64,000 bases of DNA, from NCBI GenBank assembly GCA_003224085.1, contig QHYK01000043.1, positions 116,628-180,627 of the forward strand, in the 5' to 3' direction. Positions within the stretch are counted from its first letter, which is position 1, and each line of letters starts with the position of its first letter. This DNA comes from Acidobacteriota bacterium (GTDB lineage Bacteria; Acidobacteriota; Terriglobia; Acidiferrales; UBA7541). Below the pieces are notes generated by a model, which had not been told where the DNA came from, made no database searches, and saw only the letters and a list, made by a program, of their open reading frames with translations. This document shows positions 43,425 to 51,834 of the stretch, in pieces. Position numbers and translations under genes: made by a program.

Positions 43425-43778
43425 ATGGCAAAGGTCAGAATCAAATTTCTGAACAAGCCCACGTGAACCACATGCCGCAAAGCAAGAGGTCTCTTGCTCG
43501 AACTGAGCGCAGAACTTGAATCGCGCGACCTCGATAAGGAACGTTTGAGCGCGTCCGAACTCGAAGAGTTGATTGGCCAGCGCGACTACAAAGAATTTCT
43601 GAATCCACGCAACGAGCTCTACCGGACGCGCAATATGAAGGAGCATCCGCCTTCGCGCGCGGAAGCCATCCAGCTGATGGCCAAGGAGCCCAATTTGATT
43701 CGCCGCCCAGTAGTCGTTCGCGGCTCGCACATGGTTCTTGGTTTCGAGGAAGAAGCGTACAAGAAGCTCTTGAAATGA
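43425..43778 (+). CDS. ArsC/Spx-like thioredoxin-fold protein, probable selenoprotein (Sec14, UxxC)
   Basis: Read through one in-frame TGA (43464-43466), the product has 117 residues, the normal ArsC/Spx-like length. It starts MAKVRIKFLNKPT, then Sec14, then TTCRKARGLLLELSAEL. The family has CxxC here, so the TGA replaces the first, nucleophilic Cys. The rest (DYKEFLNPRNELYRTR, PPSRAEAIQLMAKEPNLIRR, PVVVRGSHMVLGF with the cis-Pro loop) is fully conserved. AGGTG sits five bases before the ATG at 43425. A hairpin with loop AGGUCU follows the TGA (see SECIS entry). Conventional gene finding would give only a truncated ORF from about 43494. A nonsense mutation is the alternative, but it would not explain the hairpin. 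No sel genes are in the window. Confidence 0.82.
43464..43498 (+). promoter_or_regulatory. UGA codon plus predicted bacterial SECIS hairpin
   Basis: AGCAAG (43481-43486) pairs with CTTGCT (43493-43498) around loop AGGTCT; the inverted repeat is in fact perfect over 8 bp (AGCAAGAG/CTCTTGCT). The loop starts 20 bases after the TGA. E. coli fdhF has the same AGGUCU loop at nearly the same distance (about 3 bases closer), where the G and U are read by SelB. A bulged U like that of fdhF is not obvious. Confidence 0.75.
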
Positions 43779-43841
43779 ACTGCCGGCCGAGAGAATTGAA
43801 GTGAAGAGCACCTTTTCGTTTCGTTGCAGGCCAACCAAAGA

Positions 43842-44411
43842 ATGGAAATAAAAACCATTGCGGTGATTGGCGCGGGCCTGGTGGGGCGGGGCATTGCGTA
43901 TGCCGCCGCTTCCAGCGGACACGAAACTGTGCTGGAAGATATTTCTTCGCGCCTGCTCGCGGAGGCTGTTGCTTGGATCAGGCGATCCTTCGAGGAAGAA
44001 GTCGCGAGTGGAAAGGTCGAGCCCTGCGCCAGAGACAAGGCGCTCTCGCTGACAACCACGGCCGGCGACGTGAAGGACGCGATTCGCGACGCAGAGCTCA
44101 TCATCGAAACGGTTCCGGACGAATTGGAGATGAAGCTCGAACTGTTCACCATCTTCGACAAGTTCGCGAAGTCTGGAGCGATTTTCGCGAGCACCGCCAC
44201 TTCTCTCTCCATCACGGACTTCACCGACATTGTCGTTTTCCGCGAACGCTGCATCGGCATGCACTTCTTTGAGCCACTCCTGAGGACGAAGCAGATGGAA
44301 CTGGTGCGCACGGCGTACACTTCGGAGGAAACGGTTGCCGCGTGCCGCGAAGTGGCGCGGCGCATGGGCAAGGAAGTTGCCGTTGTGAACGAAGAGCCGC
44401 AAACTGTATGA
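43842..44411 (+). CDS. 3-hydroxyacyl-CoA dehydrogenase, NAD-binding domain only
   Basis: 189 residues covering just the 3HCDH_N domain: IAVIGAGLVGRGIAYAAASSGHETVLEDIS, ADLIIE-type DAELIIETVPDELEMK, and CIGMHFFEPLLRTKQMELVRT with the catalytic His. The protein stops at VVNEEPQTV, exactly where the family continues with PGFVxNR and the dimerising C-domain (about 100 more residues). A short stretch reading MNKLSS in the next frame could be a remnant of that continuation. So this is either a stand-alone domain or a truncated gene. The ATG at 43842 is preferred to the TTG at 43824. Confidence 0.8.
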   Translation: MEIKTIAVIGAGLVGRGIAYAAASSGHETVLEDISSRLLAEAVAWIRRSFEEEVASGKVEPCARDKALSLTTTAGDVKDAIRDAELIIETVPDELEMKLELFTIFDKFAKSGAIFASTATSLSITDFTDIVVFRERCIGMHFFEPLLRTKQMELVRTAYTSEETVAACREVARRMGKEVAVVNEEPQTV

Positions 44412-44481
44412 ATAAGCTCAGCAGCAAGCGCGCGAGCGGAAAGTGCCGAAACAGAGAGTAAAAGACAAGAAAGCGCAGGCA

Positions 44482-45039
44482 ATGAAATCACTCGCAGAAA
44501 GAATCGTGATCCAGCAAGGCGACTTGACGGAAATGGACGCAGACGCCATCGTCAACGCCGCGAACAACGATTTGATTTTGGGTGGAGGAGTGGCCGGGGC
44601 GATCCGGCGAAAAGGCGGCGACGCCATCCAGCGCGAATGCAATGAGATAGGAACCATTCCCGTCGGATACGCCGCCATCACAACCGGCGGAAAATTGAAA
44701 GCGCGGCTGGTCATCCACGCGGCCAGCATGCGTCTTGGCGGAGGAACGACTGCCGAAGCGCTGCGAAGCTCCACCGCGCACTGCCTACGAATTGCGAAGG
44801 ATCGGGGCTTGAAAACGATCGCGTTTCCCGCCGTGGGAACGGGCGTGGCGGAATTTCCGCTGGAGGAATGCGCAAAAATCATGTTGCGCGAGGCCGCGGA
44901 ACATCTGCGCGGAGAGACTTCGCTCGAAACCATACACTTCGTGCTGTTCGACGATGCGGCGAAGGAAATCTTCGAGCGCATGTGGAAGAAACTCCAAGCT
45001 GAAACTTCCTCAGGAACCGCCGGGGCAAAAGGCGCGTGA
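44482..45039 (+). CDS. Macro-domain protein (ADP-ribose/O-acetyl-ADP-ribose hydrolase-like)
   Basis: 185 residues. Macro-domain hallmarks: ERIVIQQGDLTEMDADAIVNAANNDLILGGGVAGAIRRKGG, then GYAAITTGGKLKARLVIHAAS and FPAVGTGVAEFPLEECA. Members bind ADP-ribose and many remove it from proteins or O-acetyl-ADP-ribose. The start is either this ATG or a GTG at 44443 (13 residues longer). The stop codon overlaps the next start by four bases (GTGA), so it is translationally coupled to the MidA-type methyltransferase. Confidence 0.93.
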   Translation: MKSLAERIVIQQGDLTEMDADAIVNAANNDLILGGGVAGAIRRKGGDAIQRECNEIGTIPVGYAAITTGGKLKARLVIHAASMRLGGGTTAEALRSSTAHCLRIAKDRGLKTIAFPAVGTGVAEFPLEECAKIMLREAAEHLRGETSLETIHFVLFDDAAKEIFERMWKKLQAETSSGTAGAKGA

Positions 45040-46127
45040 CGCCGCTCGAAGAATTGCTCGCGGAACGCATTCGCCGCCACGGCCCCATCCCTTTTGCCGA
45101 TTTCATGCGCGAATGCCTGTACCATCCGGTGCACGGCTATTACAGCAAACCGGAAGCGCAGCGGTTTGCCGATTATTACACCAGCGTGGACGTGCATCCG
45201 ATTTTCGGCCGGCTGCTGGCGCGGAAATTTGCGTGGATGTGGGAGCAGCTCGCGCGCCCGAAAGAATTTTGGCTGGTAGAAGCAGGGGCCGGGGTGGGGC
45301 GGCTGGCGGAGCACATCCTGGATTCTTGCGAAGCGAAGCTGCCGGGGCTGTACGATGCGCTGCGTTACGTTGCGGTAGAACGGTCGGCGTCCCGGCTCGG
45401 GCAAGCAGCGATGCGACTGCAGCGGCACGCGGCGGAGGGGCATCTGCGGGTTTCGCCGGAGATTCCCACACAGATTCCTGCGGGCTGCGTCTTCTCGAAT
45501 GAATTGATGGATGCGCTGGCGGTGCACCGCGTGGTGATGCGGGAAGGCGCGCTGCAAGAAATCTTTGTTGGCTGGGACAACGGAAAATTTGTGGATGTGA
45601 TGGCGCGCGTCTCGACGTGCGCGATCAACGAATATTTTGCGGCCCAAGGAGTAATGCTGAGGAAAGGCCAGCACGCGGAAGCGGGGCTCGAAGCTTGCGA
45701 CTGGATCACGGAAGTTGGCCGACGCATCGAACGCGGATTTGCGCTGACGATTGACTACGGACATCGCGCGGCAGAGCTGTTCGACCAACGCCACATGCGG
45801 GGGACACTTTTGGCCTACCGAGGGCATCGCGTGAGCGAGGATTTTTACGCGTCGCCTGGCGAGCAGGATTTGACGGCGCACGTGAATTTCACGGCGCTGG
45901 AAACCTGGGGACAACGGTCGGGGCTGGAGACCGCGGAGTTCATATCGCAAACCGCCTTTTTGCTGGTGCTGGGCGAGCCAGGCGAGTTCGCCGACCTGTA
46001 CGATGAGGGACAAAGCGAGGCCCACCGGATTCGTGCGCGGCTGCAGCTGAAGACGCTCATTCATCCCGAGGGCATGGGGGAGCGGTTCCAGGTGCTGGTG
46101 CAGCGGAAAAGCAGCGGCAAGCTTTAG
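45036..46127 (+). CDS. SAM-dependent methyltransferase, MidA/NDUFAF7 family
   Basis: 363 residues. PIPFADFMRECLYHPVHGYYSKPEAQRFADYYTSVDVHPIFGRLLARKF is the family N-terminus. The SAM motif is LVEAGAGVGRLAEHIL, then VFSNELMDALAVHRV and ALTIDYGHRAAELF. Mitochondrial NDUFAF7 dimethylates an arginine of complex I subunit NDUFS2; the bacterial substrate is not established. The first codon is GTG at 45036 within the stop of the macro-domain gene. Confidence 0.92.
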   Translation: MTPLEELLAERIRRHGPIPFADFMRECLYHPVHGYYSKPEAQRFADYYTSVDVHPIFGRLLARKFAWMWEQLARPKEFWLVEAGAGVGRLAEHILDSCEAKLPGLYDALRYVAVERSASRLGQAAMRLQRHAAEGHLRVSPEIPTQIPAGCVFSNELMDALAVHRVVMREGALQEIFVGWDNGKFVDVMARVSTCAINEYFAAQGVMLRKGQHAEAGLEACDWITEVGRRIERGFALTIDYGHRAAELFDQRHMRGTLLAYRGHRVSEDFYASPGEQDLTAHVNFTALETWGQRSGLETAEFISQTAFLLVLGEPGEFADLYDEGQSEAHRIRARLQLKTLIHPEGMGERFQVLVQRKSSGKL

Positions 46128-46140
46128 GTCATACGTTCGA

Positions 46141-46163
46141 TGGGGAAGAAAAAAGCTTCCCCA
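46141..46163. terminator. Hairpin after the MidA-type gene, possible terminator
   Basis: TGGGGAAG (46141-46148) and CTTCCCCA (46156-46163) form a perfect 8-bp stem with an A-rich loop, 14 bases past the stop codon. No T-run follows on the plus strand, so Rho-independent function is uncertain. Confidence 0.4.
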
Positions 46164-46258
46164 CGCGGCTTCACCGGATGCTCGACACGAGGGTAAACAA
46201 GCTCGAAAGCCAAAAATCGATTTAGGAAAACTGACAAACGCGCTGACGTTCCCGGCGC

Positions 46259-46307
46259 TTTGCGTAAGTCGTTTAGAATGAACACTTAACGGGGATTTCG
46301 GAAGTGT
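46259..46307. repeat. Second copy of the palindromic repeat found upstream of gap
   Basis: TTTGCGTAAG (46259-46268), TTTAGAATGAACAC (46272-46285) and GTGTTGATTCCAAG (46294-46307). GAATGAACAC and GTGTTGATTC are inverted copies with one mismatch. The same parts occur in the opposite orientation at 3093-3141. Confidence 0.45.
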
Positions 46308-46546
46308 TGATTCCAAGAGGCTTAGAGAAGCGGGTTTTTGTAAACGTGACGAGCCGGCGGTCTCTGCGGGTTTCGGCAGGACCTCGCCGGGGCAAACGCA
46401 TCTCCGTCCGCCGAGGTGAACAAATCCTGCCCCAGCAGCAAAACTTCTCATCGCCTAGTTTTGTTTACAGGAGATGGTACGAGAGGAACAAAGAAAAGGC
46501 TCGGGTCTAAGTAAAGACCCGCCACGACAAGGGAAAATGCAGGGCG

Positions 46547-48709
46547 TTATTGCGGGGCGGGGTCAGGCCTCTTTTTAAGGACAGGCTTCTCGCCGGAGGC
46601 GGGGACCGGAACCGTGGAAGCGGGCTTTGCGGGCTCCATAGACGCCGGCGTGGCAACGAGTTCGCCGTGGCTTTCGGAATAAGGCTTTTTGATCAGCAGT
46701 TCGGCACGGACCTGGCATCCGCCGGTATTGTCGTTGGTCTGTTTGGCTTTGCTGTACTCGTTGACCCCGCGCTCGCGCTGGCCGAGGATATCGAAAATTT
46801 CGCCCAGATAAATGTGGCTCCAGCACTCGGTCCACTTTTCGGAAGGTTCGGGAACGGTTTGCAAGGCTTCCTTGAAGGCGTTCGCCGAGGCCTGATAGTT
46901 TTTCTGATAGAAGAAAGCTTCGCCCATGCGGAAATTGGCGAGCGGGCGGCCGGGCTGGATGCTAAGCGCTTTCTGGTATTGCGCGACGGCATCGTAGAAC
47001 TTGCCCTGTTCGGCGAGATCTTCGCCACGGGCAATGGCCGCGCGGGCACGGAGAGCAGTGCTGGATTTGAGAATGACGTTGTTGGGATCAATCTTGATGC
47101 CGAGAGGCTTGGGCCGGCCGAAGACGTCCACAGAAAACTGCGTTTCGAGGCCGGTGCAGTCAATGGTCCTGGTTTCGGGATTGCCTTCGGTGTCGATGCG
47201 CAGGTCAACGGGCATGTGAAACGTGTCGAGCGGCTGCTTGATTTTGCCAACAACGCGGAAACCCTTCGGCGTGCGGTAGACGACATAATCGAGCGTGAAT
47301 TCCGGGATGCCCGTGGAATTCAACCATTGCGCAAAAAAGCTGCGGAGATTCGGGGGATCCTGCCCCTGTTTCGCGGAAGCCTGGACACGGCGCTCAGCGA
47401 GATTCTCGAAATCCTCGATGCGTGCGGATTTCTCGGCGAACTGAAAATAAAAATCGCGGAGAGCGGTTTTGAAAGCCGCGTCGCCCATCATGGCGCGGAG
47501 CATGTGGAAGAGCATGGCACCTTTGTTCATCACGACGGAGCGGTAGTCCGGGGAATAGGGGGCGAGACGGCCGGCTTGGCCAACGGGAGCGGCGTCCTCG
47601 TACATCAGCGCGCCGACGGCGAATTCGTCAACGGCGCGGAGGCCGGCTTCTTTGCCGGCGGTTTGCTCAGCATAGAGTGCTTCGCAGTAGCGCGCGAGGC
47701 CGTCGCTGATCCAAGCGTCGTTGGGAGTGGCGGGAGCAACCTGAACACCAAACCACTCGGACGCCACCAGGCGTGAGATGGCCCGATCACTGGTTTTGGG
47801 GTCCCACGTGCGCTGGTTGAGCAGGAGAACGCCGGGTCCGGCGAATTCGCGGAGGGTGCCTTCGGGCAATTGAATCAGTGTGAAATTAGGATCAGGAATA
47901 GGACCGAACAGGTCAGAAAAGGCCACCGCGGCGCGCGCGACGTCGGCGGCAAATTCCTGCGCGTTGCCCGACATGTTGCGCGGCGCGTAGACCGCGACAT
48001 GGATGCCCTCGGCCTGCTTCGGATTGAGCTGCAGATTGCCGGCGACATAGGTGCCATGCTGCGCGGGGCGGTTGCACTCAAAAGTGTAGACAACCCTGCT
48101 GCCCTCCACCGCGTTTTTTCCGGCCACCGGGGTGGGGGCGGAGACGGTCTTGCCGGAGCCAGCAACAGCGAAAGTTTCAGGGACGTTCAAGCGGAACGTA
48201 GCGGTGTAACGGTTGGAGGGGTAATTGGTAAGAGGGAACCAGCGCGCAGGCAAGAGCAAGTATGCGCCATCTTTGGTGATGGAGGTGACTCGAACGCCGG
48301 GCACGGGGCTGTTTTCTTCATTGAAGAGCAGGCCCGCGTAAGTGAAAGTGAGGGTGACGTGGCCGTTGGCCGCGACGGGAGTGAAGAGCTGGACGTTGAC
48401 AAAGAGAGGATTTTGATTGTCGCGCTCGAAGGTGAGCGGCTTGCCTTCGGGACCTTTGACTTCCTTGACGACTAAATTCGGATGCAACTCGGCACGCACG
48501 TTGCTGGAGGCTTCGATGGCGACGAGATCGACTTTGGCGACGGCGGAGAGCGATTGCCCGATGGCGTCGAGCGTGGCGGAGACGTCGTAGTGGGTGGCGA
48601 GAAAATTCACGGGGCGGGGCGCCTGAGCGTAGAGCGGCGCTGCGGCGGCGAATGACATGATCAGCGCGAACAGACCTATCCGCCTAGAAATTCCTCGACT
48701 GCGGGTCAT
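46547..48709 (-). CDS. M1 (gluzincin)-like protein with lost zinc site and TPR tail
   Basis: 720 residues with signal peptide (ending PLYAQA). The N-terminal domain (about 40-250) is the M1-type beta domain, e.g. HYDVSATLDAIGQSLSAVAKVDL. The peptidase-like domain has the recognisable ASEWFGVQVAPATPNDAWISDGLARYCEALY. In active M1 enzymes this reads HExxHxWFG and WLxEGxAxY. Here the HExxH is RLVAS (47759-47773) and the third ligand Glu is Asp, so zinc catalysis is lost. TPR repeats (ARGEDLAEQGKFYDAVAQYQKAL) and a Pro-rich tail end the protein. Start chosen at 48709 with AAAGGGG upstream. It follows lpxB on the same strand (62 bases). Confidence 0.82.
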   Translation of the reverse strand: MTRSRGISRRIGLFALIMSFAAAAPLYAQAPRPVNFLATHYDVSATLDAIGQSLSAVAKVDLVAIEASSNVRAELHPNLVVKEVKGPEGKPLTFERDNQNPLFVNVQLFTPVAANGHVTLTFTYAGLLFNEENSPVPGVRVTSITKDGAYLLLPARWFPLTNYPSNRYTATFRLNVPETFAVAGSGKTVSAPTPVAGKNAVEGSRVVYTFECNRPAQHGTYVAGNLQLNPKQAEGIHVAVYAPRNMSGNAQEFAADVARAAVAFSDLFGPIPDPNFTLIQLPEGTLREFAGPGVLLLNQRTWDPKTSDRAISRLVASEWFGVQVAPATPNDAWISDGLARYCEALYAEQTAGKEAGLRAVDEFAVGALMYEDAAPVGQAGRLAPYSPDYRSVVMNKGAMLFHMLRAMMGDAAFKTALRDFYFQFAEKSARIEDFENLAERRVQASAKQGQDPPNLRSFFAQWLNSTGIPEFTLDYVVYRTPKGFRVVGKIKQPLDTFHMPVDLRIDTEGNPETRTIDCTGLETQFSVDVFGRPKPLGIKIDPNNVILKSSTALRARAAIARGEDLAEQGKFYDAVAQYQKALSIQPGRPLANFRMGEAFFYQKNYQASANAFKEALQTVPEPSEKWTECWSHIYLGEIFDILGQRERGVNEYSKAKQTNDNTGGCQVRAELLIKKPYSESHGELVATPASMEPAKPASTVPVPASGEKPVLKKRPDPAPQ

Positions 48710-48771
48710 CGAACCCCTTTCCAGGAGATGCATTACCCCAATCACTTTACACCTAATAGGATACCAGGGGA

Positions 48772-49938
48772 TTACTTTGCGTTGCTTCGGTCGGCAGGGA
48801 GCAACTGGACGATCTCATCGGCGGCGCGGTCGACCGCTCCCGGAGGGCCCAGGAGCTTTTGCACCTCTTCGAGGCCGCGCCTCATTTGTGAGACGCGGGG
48901 ATTGCCGCTTCGTGAGCCGGAAAGCAGCGACTCGGCTTCCGAGGCGAGGCGTTGCGGAGTGAAGTCGTCCTGGATCAATTCCGGGACGACCGCATGTCCG
49001 GCGATGAGGTTGACCATGCTGAAGAATTTGGTCTTCACGAGCGGCTTTGCCAGGCGCGCGGTGAGCGGCGAAAGGCGGTAGAAAACGATCATTGGCTTGC
49101 CGAGAAGCGCGGTCTCAACGGTGGCGGTGCCGCTGGAAACAATCGCGAGATCGGCAGCAGCCAGAGCATTGTAGGTGTCGTTGGTGAGGAAGCAAACGTG
49201 CCAATCTTCCGGAAAGGTTTTGGCCATGCGTGCGGGATCCAGGCCGGGCGCAACGGCAACGACGATCTGAGGCGGGACAGCAATGCGTTGGCGAATCGCG
49301 CGCAACCCATCGACCAAAACGGGGAGATGATGCGCAATTTCTCCGCGGCGGCTCCCCGGCAGCACGGTGATCATCGGACCCGCGTGTTGAAGACCGTATT
49401 TCTCGCAAAATAACTCCCGCGTGAGCGTGGTCTTTACATTTCCAACCAACGGATGGCCGATGAATTTCACGGGGACTCCCGCGTCGGAGTAGAACTTTTC
49501 TTCGAAGTGAAAAATGCACAGCGCTTCGGCAAAGCGGCGGCGGACCAGGTTCACGCGCCAGGGCCGCCAGGCCCAGAACTGCGGGCAAATGTAATACACG
49601 TTTCGAATGCCTTGGGGGCGCAGCTTGCGCGCGAGGCGAAGATGAAAGCCGGGAAAATCCGTGAGAATGGCGAGCGGCGGCTTGCGGAGATGCGCTTCCT
49701 GCACAAGATGGCGCATGGCACGGAGGAGAGAGGGGAGGCGCTTGAACACTTCGGTGATTCCGACGACGGAAACTTCCGAATAATCGGCGATGATCTCGAC
49801 GCCCGCGGCGCGCATTTGCTGCCCGCCCATGCCGAAAAGGTCGACATCGAGACGCTGCTTCAGAGCGGTGGCAAGCCGGGCGGCATACATGTCGCCGGAG
49901 GCTTCACCGGCGGAGAGTAGAAGCGGAATCGGCGGCAT
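48772..49938 (-). CDS. lpxB: Lipid-A-disaccharide synthase
   Basis: 388 residues, GT19 glycosyltransferase. LLLSAGEASGDMYAARLATAL, ADYSEVSVVGITEV, LTDFPGFHLRLARKL, YYICPQFWAWRPWRV, FIGHPLVGN, LPGSRRGEIAHHLPV, and SSGTATVETALLGKPMIVFYR are all family motifs. It joins UDP-diacylglucosamine and lipid X to the disaccharide of lipid A, so the organism has an LPS outer membrane. It lies 18 bases downstream of the ABC exporter pair on the same strand, so lipid A synthesis and export by MsbA-like transport may be linked. Confidence 0.97.
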   Translation of the reverse strand: MPPIPLLLSAGEASGDMYAARLATALKQRLDVDLFGMGGQQMRAAGVEIIADYSEVSVVGITEVFKRLPSLLRAMRHLVQEAHLRKPPLAILTDFPGFHLRLARKLRPQGIRNVYYICPQFWAWRPWRVNLVRRRFAEALCIFHFEEKFYSDAGVPVKFIGHPLVGNVKTTLTRELFCEKYGLQHAGPMITVLPGSRRGEIAHHLPVLVDGLRAIRQRIAVPPQIVVAVAPGLDPARMAKTFPEDWHVCFLTNDTYNALAAADLAIVSSGTATVETALLGKPMIVFYRLSPLTARLAKPLVKTKFFSMVNLIAGHAVVPELIQDDFTPQRLASEAESLLSGSRSGNPRVSQMRRGLEEVQKLLGPPGAVDRAADEIVQLLPADRSNAK

Positions 49939-49956
49939 GCGCGGCGAGCAATGCCG

Positions 49957-51834
49957 TCAATCGCTCGCCCGCAGGGCGGGCGGCGCAGCGGCGCTGGGAG
50001 CTTCGAGTGGCAGGTGCAGCTCCTGTTCTTTGTACTGGAGCTGATACAGGCGGAAGTAAATGCCGCGCTGGGCGAGAAGTTCCTGGTGCGCGCCCTGTTC
50101 GCGGAGGCGGCCTTTGTGAAATACAAGGATGCGTTCGGCGTGTTGAATCGTGCTCAGGCGATGGGCGATTACCAGCGCAGTGCGCCCGGAGAGCAGGCGG
50201 CTCAGCGCTTCGCGGATTTGCAACTCGGTCTTGGTGTCCACGCTGGAAGTGGCTTCGTCGAGAATCAGAAAGCGCGGATTATGGGCCAGGGCGCGAGCGA
50301 AATTGATGAGCTGGCGCTGGCCGACGGAAAGCGTGGAGCCTCGCTCATTGACGGTGGTGGCGGCTCCGTCGGGAAGCGAACGAATGAATTGGCCGAGGCC
50401 GACTTCCTCGAGAGCGCGGTCGACGGTGGCGTCCTCGATGTTCTGGGTGCCGAGGCGGACATTCGTCTCAATCGTTCCGGTGAAGAGGAACGGATCTTGG
50501 AGCACGATGCCGAACTGGCGGCGAAGGTCTTGCAGCTCGATGGTTCGAATGTCCTTGCCGTCGAGAAGAATTTGACCGCGCTGAATGTCGTAGAAGCGGA
50601 GAAGCAGAGAAATGAGCGTGGTCTTGCCGGCACCGGTGTGGCCGACGATGGCGAAGGTCTGACCCGGTTCGACTCGAAAAGAGAGGTCGCGCAGAACCCA
50701 GTCTTCGTCTGCAGGCTCGGGAACATTGCGGTAGCTGAACCAGACATTGCGAAATTCGATTTCGCCGCGCGGGCCGACCAGCGGCACGGCATGGGGATCC
50801 GACTGGATCGTTACCGGCTCGTCGAGGAGTTTGAAGATGCGCTCGGAGGCGGCCATGGCGGACTGGAGAATATTGAACTTTTCGCTGAGGTCCTGAATGG
50901 GGCGGAAAAAGCGCTGGGCGTACATGGTGAACTCGGTAAGTACGCCGATCGTAAGCGCGCCGTGCAGGATGCGATTGCCACCGGACCAATAGATAAGAGC
51001 AATCGTGGCAAAGCTCAGGAATTCCACCGCGGGATAGAAAAGAGCGTAGGCCAGAATGGCATCGCGCCAGGCCAGCATGTTGTCGCGATTGCGCTTGGAA
51101 AACTCCTCCTCGGCTTTTTGCCCGCGATTGAAAAGCTGCACCACGCTCATGCCGGAGATGTATTCCTGGAGAAAGGCGTTGATGCGGGCGATGGCGGTTC
51201 GAATGCGGCGGTTGGCGTCGCGGACATATTTGCGGAAAATCAGCGTAACGATCAGGATGCCGGGCAGAACGGCAAGGGTGTCGAGAGCGAGGCGGCGGTC
51301 CATGGCGAAGAGCAAGGCGGCCATGACTACGAGGAGAAAAAAATCGTTGATCATGGTGACGACGCCAGCGGCGAAAAGGTCGTTGAGCGCGTCGACGTCG
51401 GTGGTGACACGAGTGACGAGTCGCCCTACTGGATTGCGGTCGAAATAACTCATGGGCAGGCGCTGCAAGTGGCCGAAAATCTCGCGCCGCATGTCGTACA
51501 TGGTTTGCTGGCCGACGCGCTGCATGATTCGAATCTGGATGTACTGGGCAAGAAAATCGAAAGCCAGCACGGCGAGGTACAGCAGGCTCAGCCAGATGAC
51601 GCCCATCCAGGCTTTGTTTTCGGGAATGGCATGCTTCATCGCCGGGACAAACTTGTTGTCAATGGCTTTCTGGAAAATCCAGGGAGGAGCAAGCTCGAGC
51701 GGAGTGACTACCGCGACGAGCGCAAGCGCCAGAATCACGCGCCAGCGGTACGGCTTCATGTACCGCAAGAGCCGCCGCATCAAGCGCGAGTCGTACGCTT
51801 TGCCTAAGGCCTCTTCTTCGTGCTGAGTGCTCAT
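49957..51834 (-). CDS. ABC exporter, second half (heterodimer partner with canonical Walker B)
   Basis: 625 residues: a six-helix exporter membrane domain (to about 330), then an NBD with Walker A VGHTGAGKTTLISLLLRFYD, signature LSVGQRQLINFARAL and Walker B LILDEATSSVDTKTE with the catalytic Glu. The signature is LSVGQ instead of LSGGQ. Its start overlaps the stop of the upstream exporter gene by four bases (ATGA at 51831-51834). The features match the pattern of heterodimeric exporters such as TM287/TM288 and BmrCD, where one ATP site is degenerate. Adjacent lpxB raises the possibility of lipid or LPS-precursor transport, but multidrug export is equally possible. Confidence 0.93.
   Translation of the reverse strand: MSTQHEEEALGKAYDSRLMRRLLRYMKPYRWRVILALALVAVVTPLELAPPWIFQKAIDNKFVPAMKHAIPENKAWMGVIWLSLLYLAVLAFDFLAQYIQIRIMQRVGQQTMYDMRREIFGHLQRLPMSYFDRNPVGRLVTRVTTDVDALNDLFAAGVVTMINDFFLLVVMAALLFAMDRRLALDTLAVLPGILIVTLIFRKYVRDANRRIRTAIARINAFLQEYISGMSVVQLFNRGQKAEEEFSKRNRDNMLAWRDAILAYALFYPAVEFLSFATIALIYWSGGNRILHGALTIGVLTEFTMYAQRFFRPIQDLSEKFNILQSAMAASERIFKLLDEPVTIQSDPHAVPLVGPRGEIEFRNVWFSYRNVPEPADEDWVLRDLSFRVEPGQTFAIVGHTGAGKTTLISLLLRFYDIQRGQILLDGKDIRTIELQDLRRQFGIVLQDPFLFTGTIETNVRLGTQNIEDATVDRALEEVGLGQFIRSLPDGAATTVNERGSTLSVGQRQLINFARALAHNPRFLILDEATSSVDTKTELQIREALSRLLSGRTALVIAHRLSTIQHAERILVFHKGRLREQGAHQELLAQRGIYFRLYQLQYKEQELHLPLEAPSAAAPPALRASD

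Larger units (their letters stand above)
46128..46546. other. 419-base intergenic region between convergent genes
   Basis: No gene supported. It contains a hairpin right after the methyltransferase (46141-46163) and a copy of the palindromic repeat (46259-46307). A short plus-strand open frame near 46304-46510 is Arg/Lys-rich without family features and lies downstream of the repeat; I regard it as chance. Confidence 0.5.

Noticed and set aside
43494..43778. 94-residue protein starting at the internal TTG
   Set aside because: Starts after the conserved N-terminal strand and active site; the family's beginning is intact upstream and linked through the TGA, so the short form is an artefact of treating TGA as stop.
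42492..44402. 636-codon minus-strand frame running through the selenoprotein locus
   Set aside because: Antisense to five genes with clear families; no domain signature.
44418..46451. 677-codon open frame on the minus strand
   Set aside because: Covers the macro-domain and methyltransferase genes in antisense; no recognisable motif and Arg/Pro/His-rich composition.
46304..46510. 68-codon plus-strand ORF
   Set aside because: Arg/Lys-rich, no motif, begins within the palindromic repeat and has no ribosome binding site.
49951..51807. 618-codon open frame on the plus strand
   Set aside because: Antisense to the ABC exporter gene; shadow of a high-GC coding strand.
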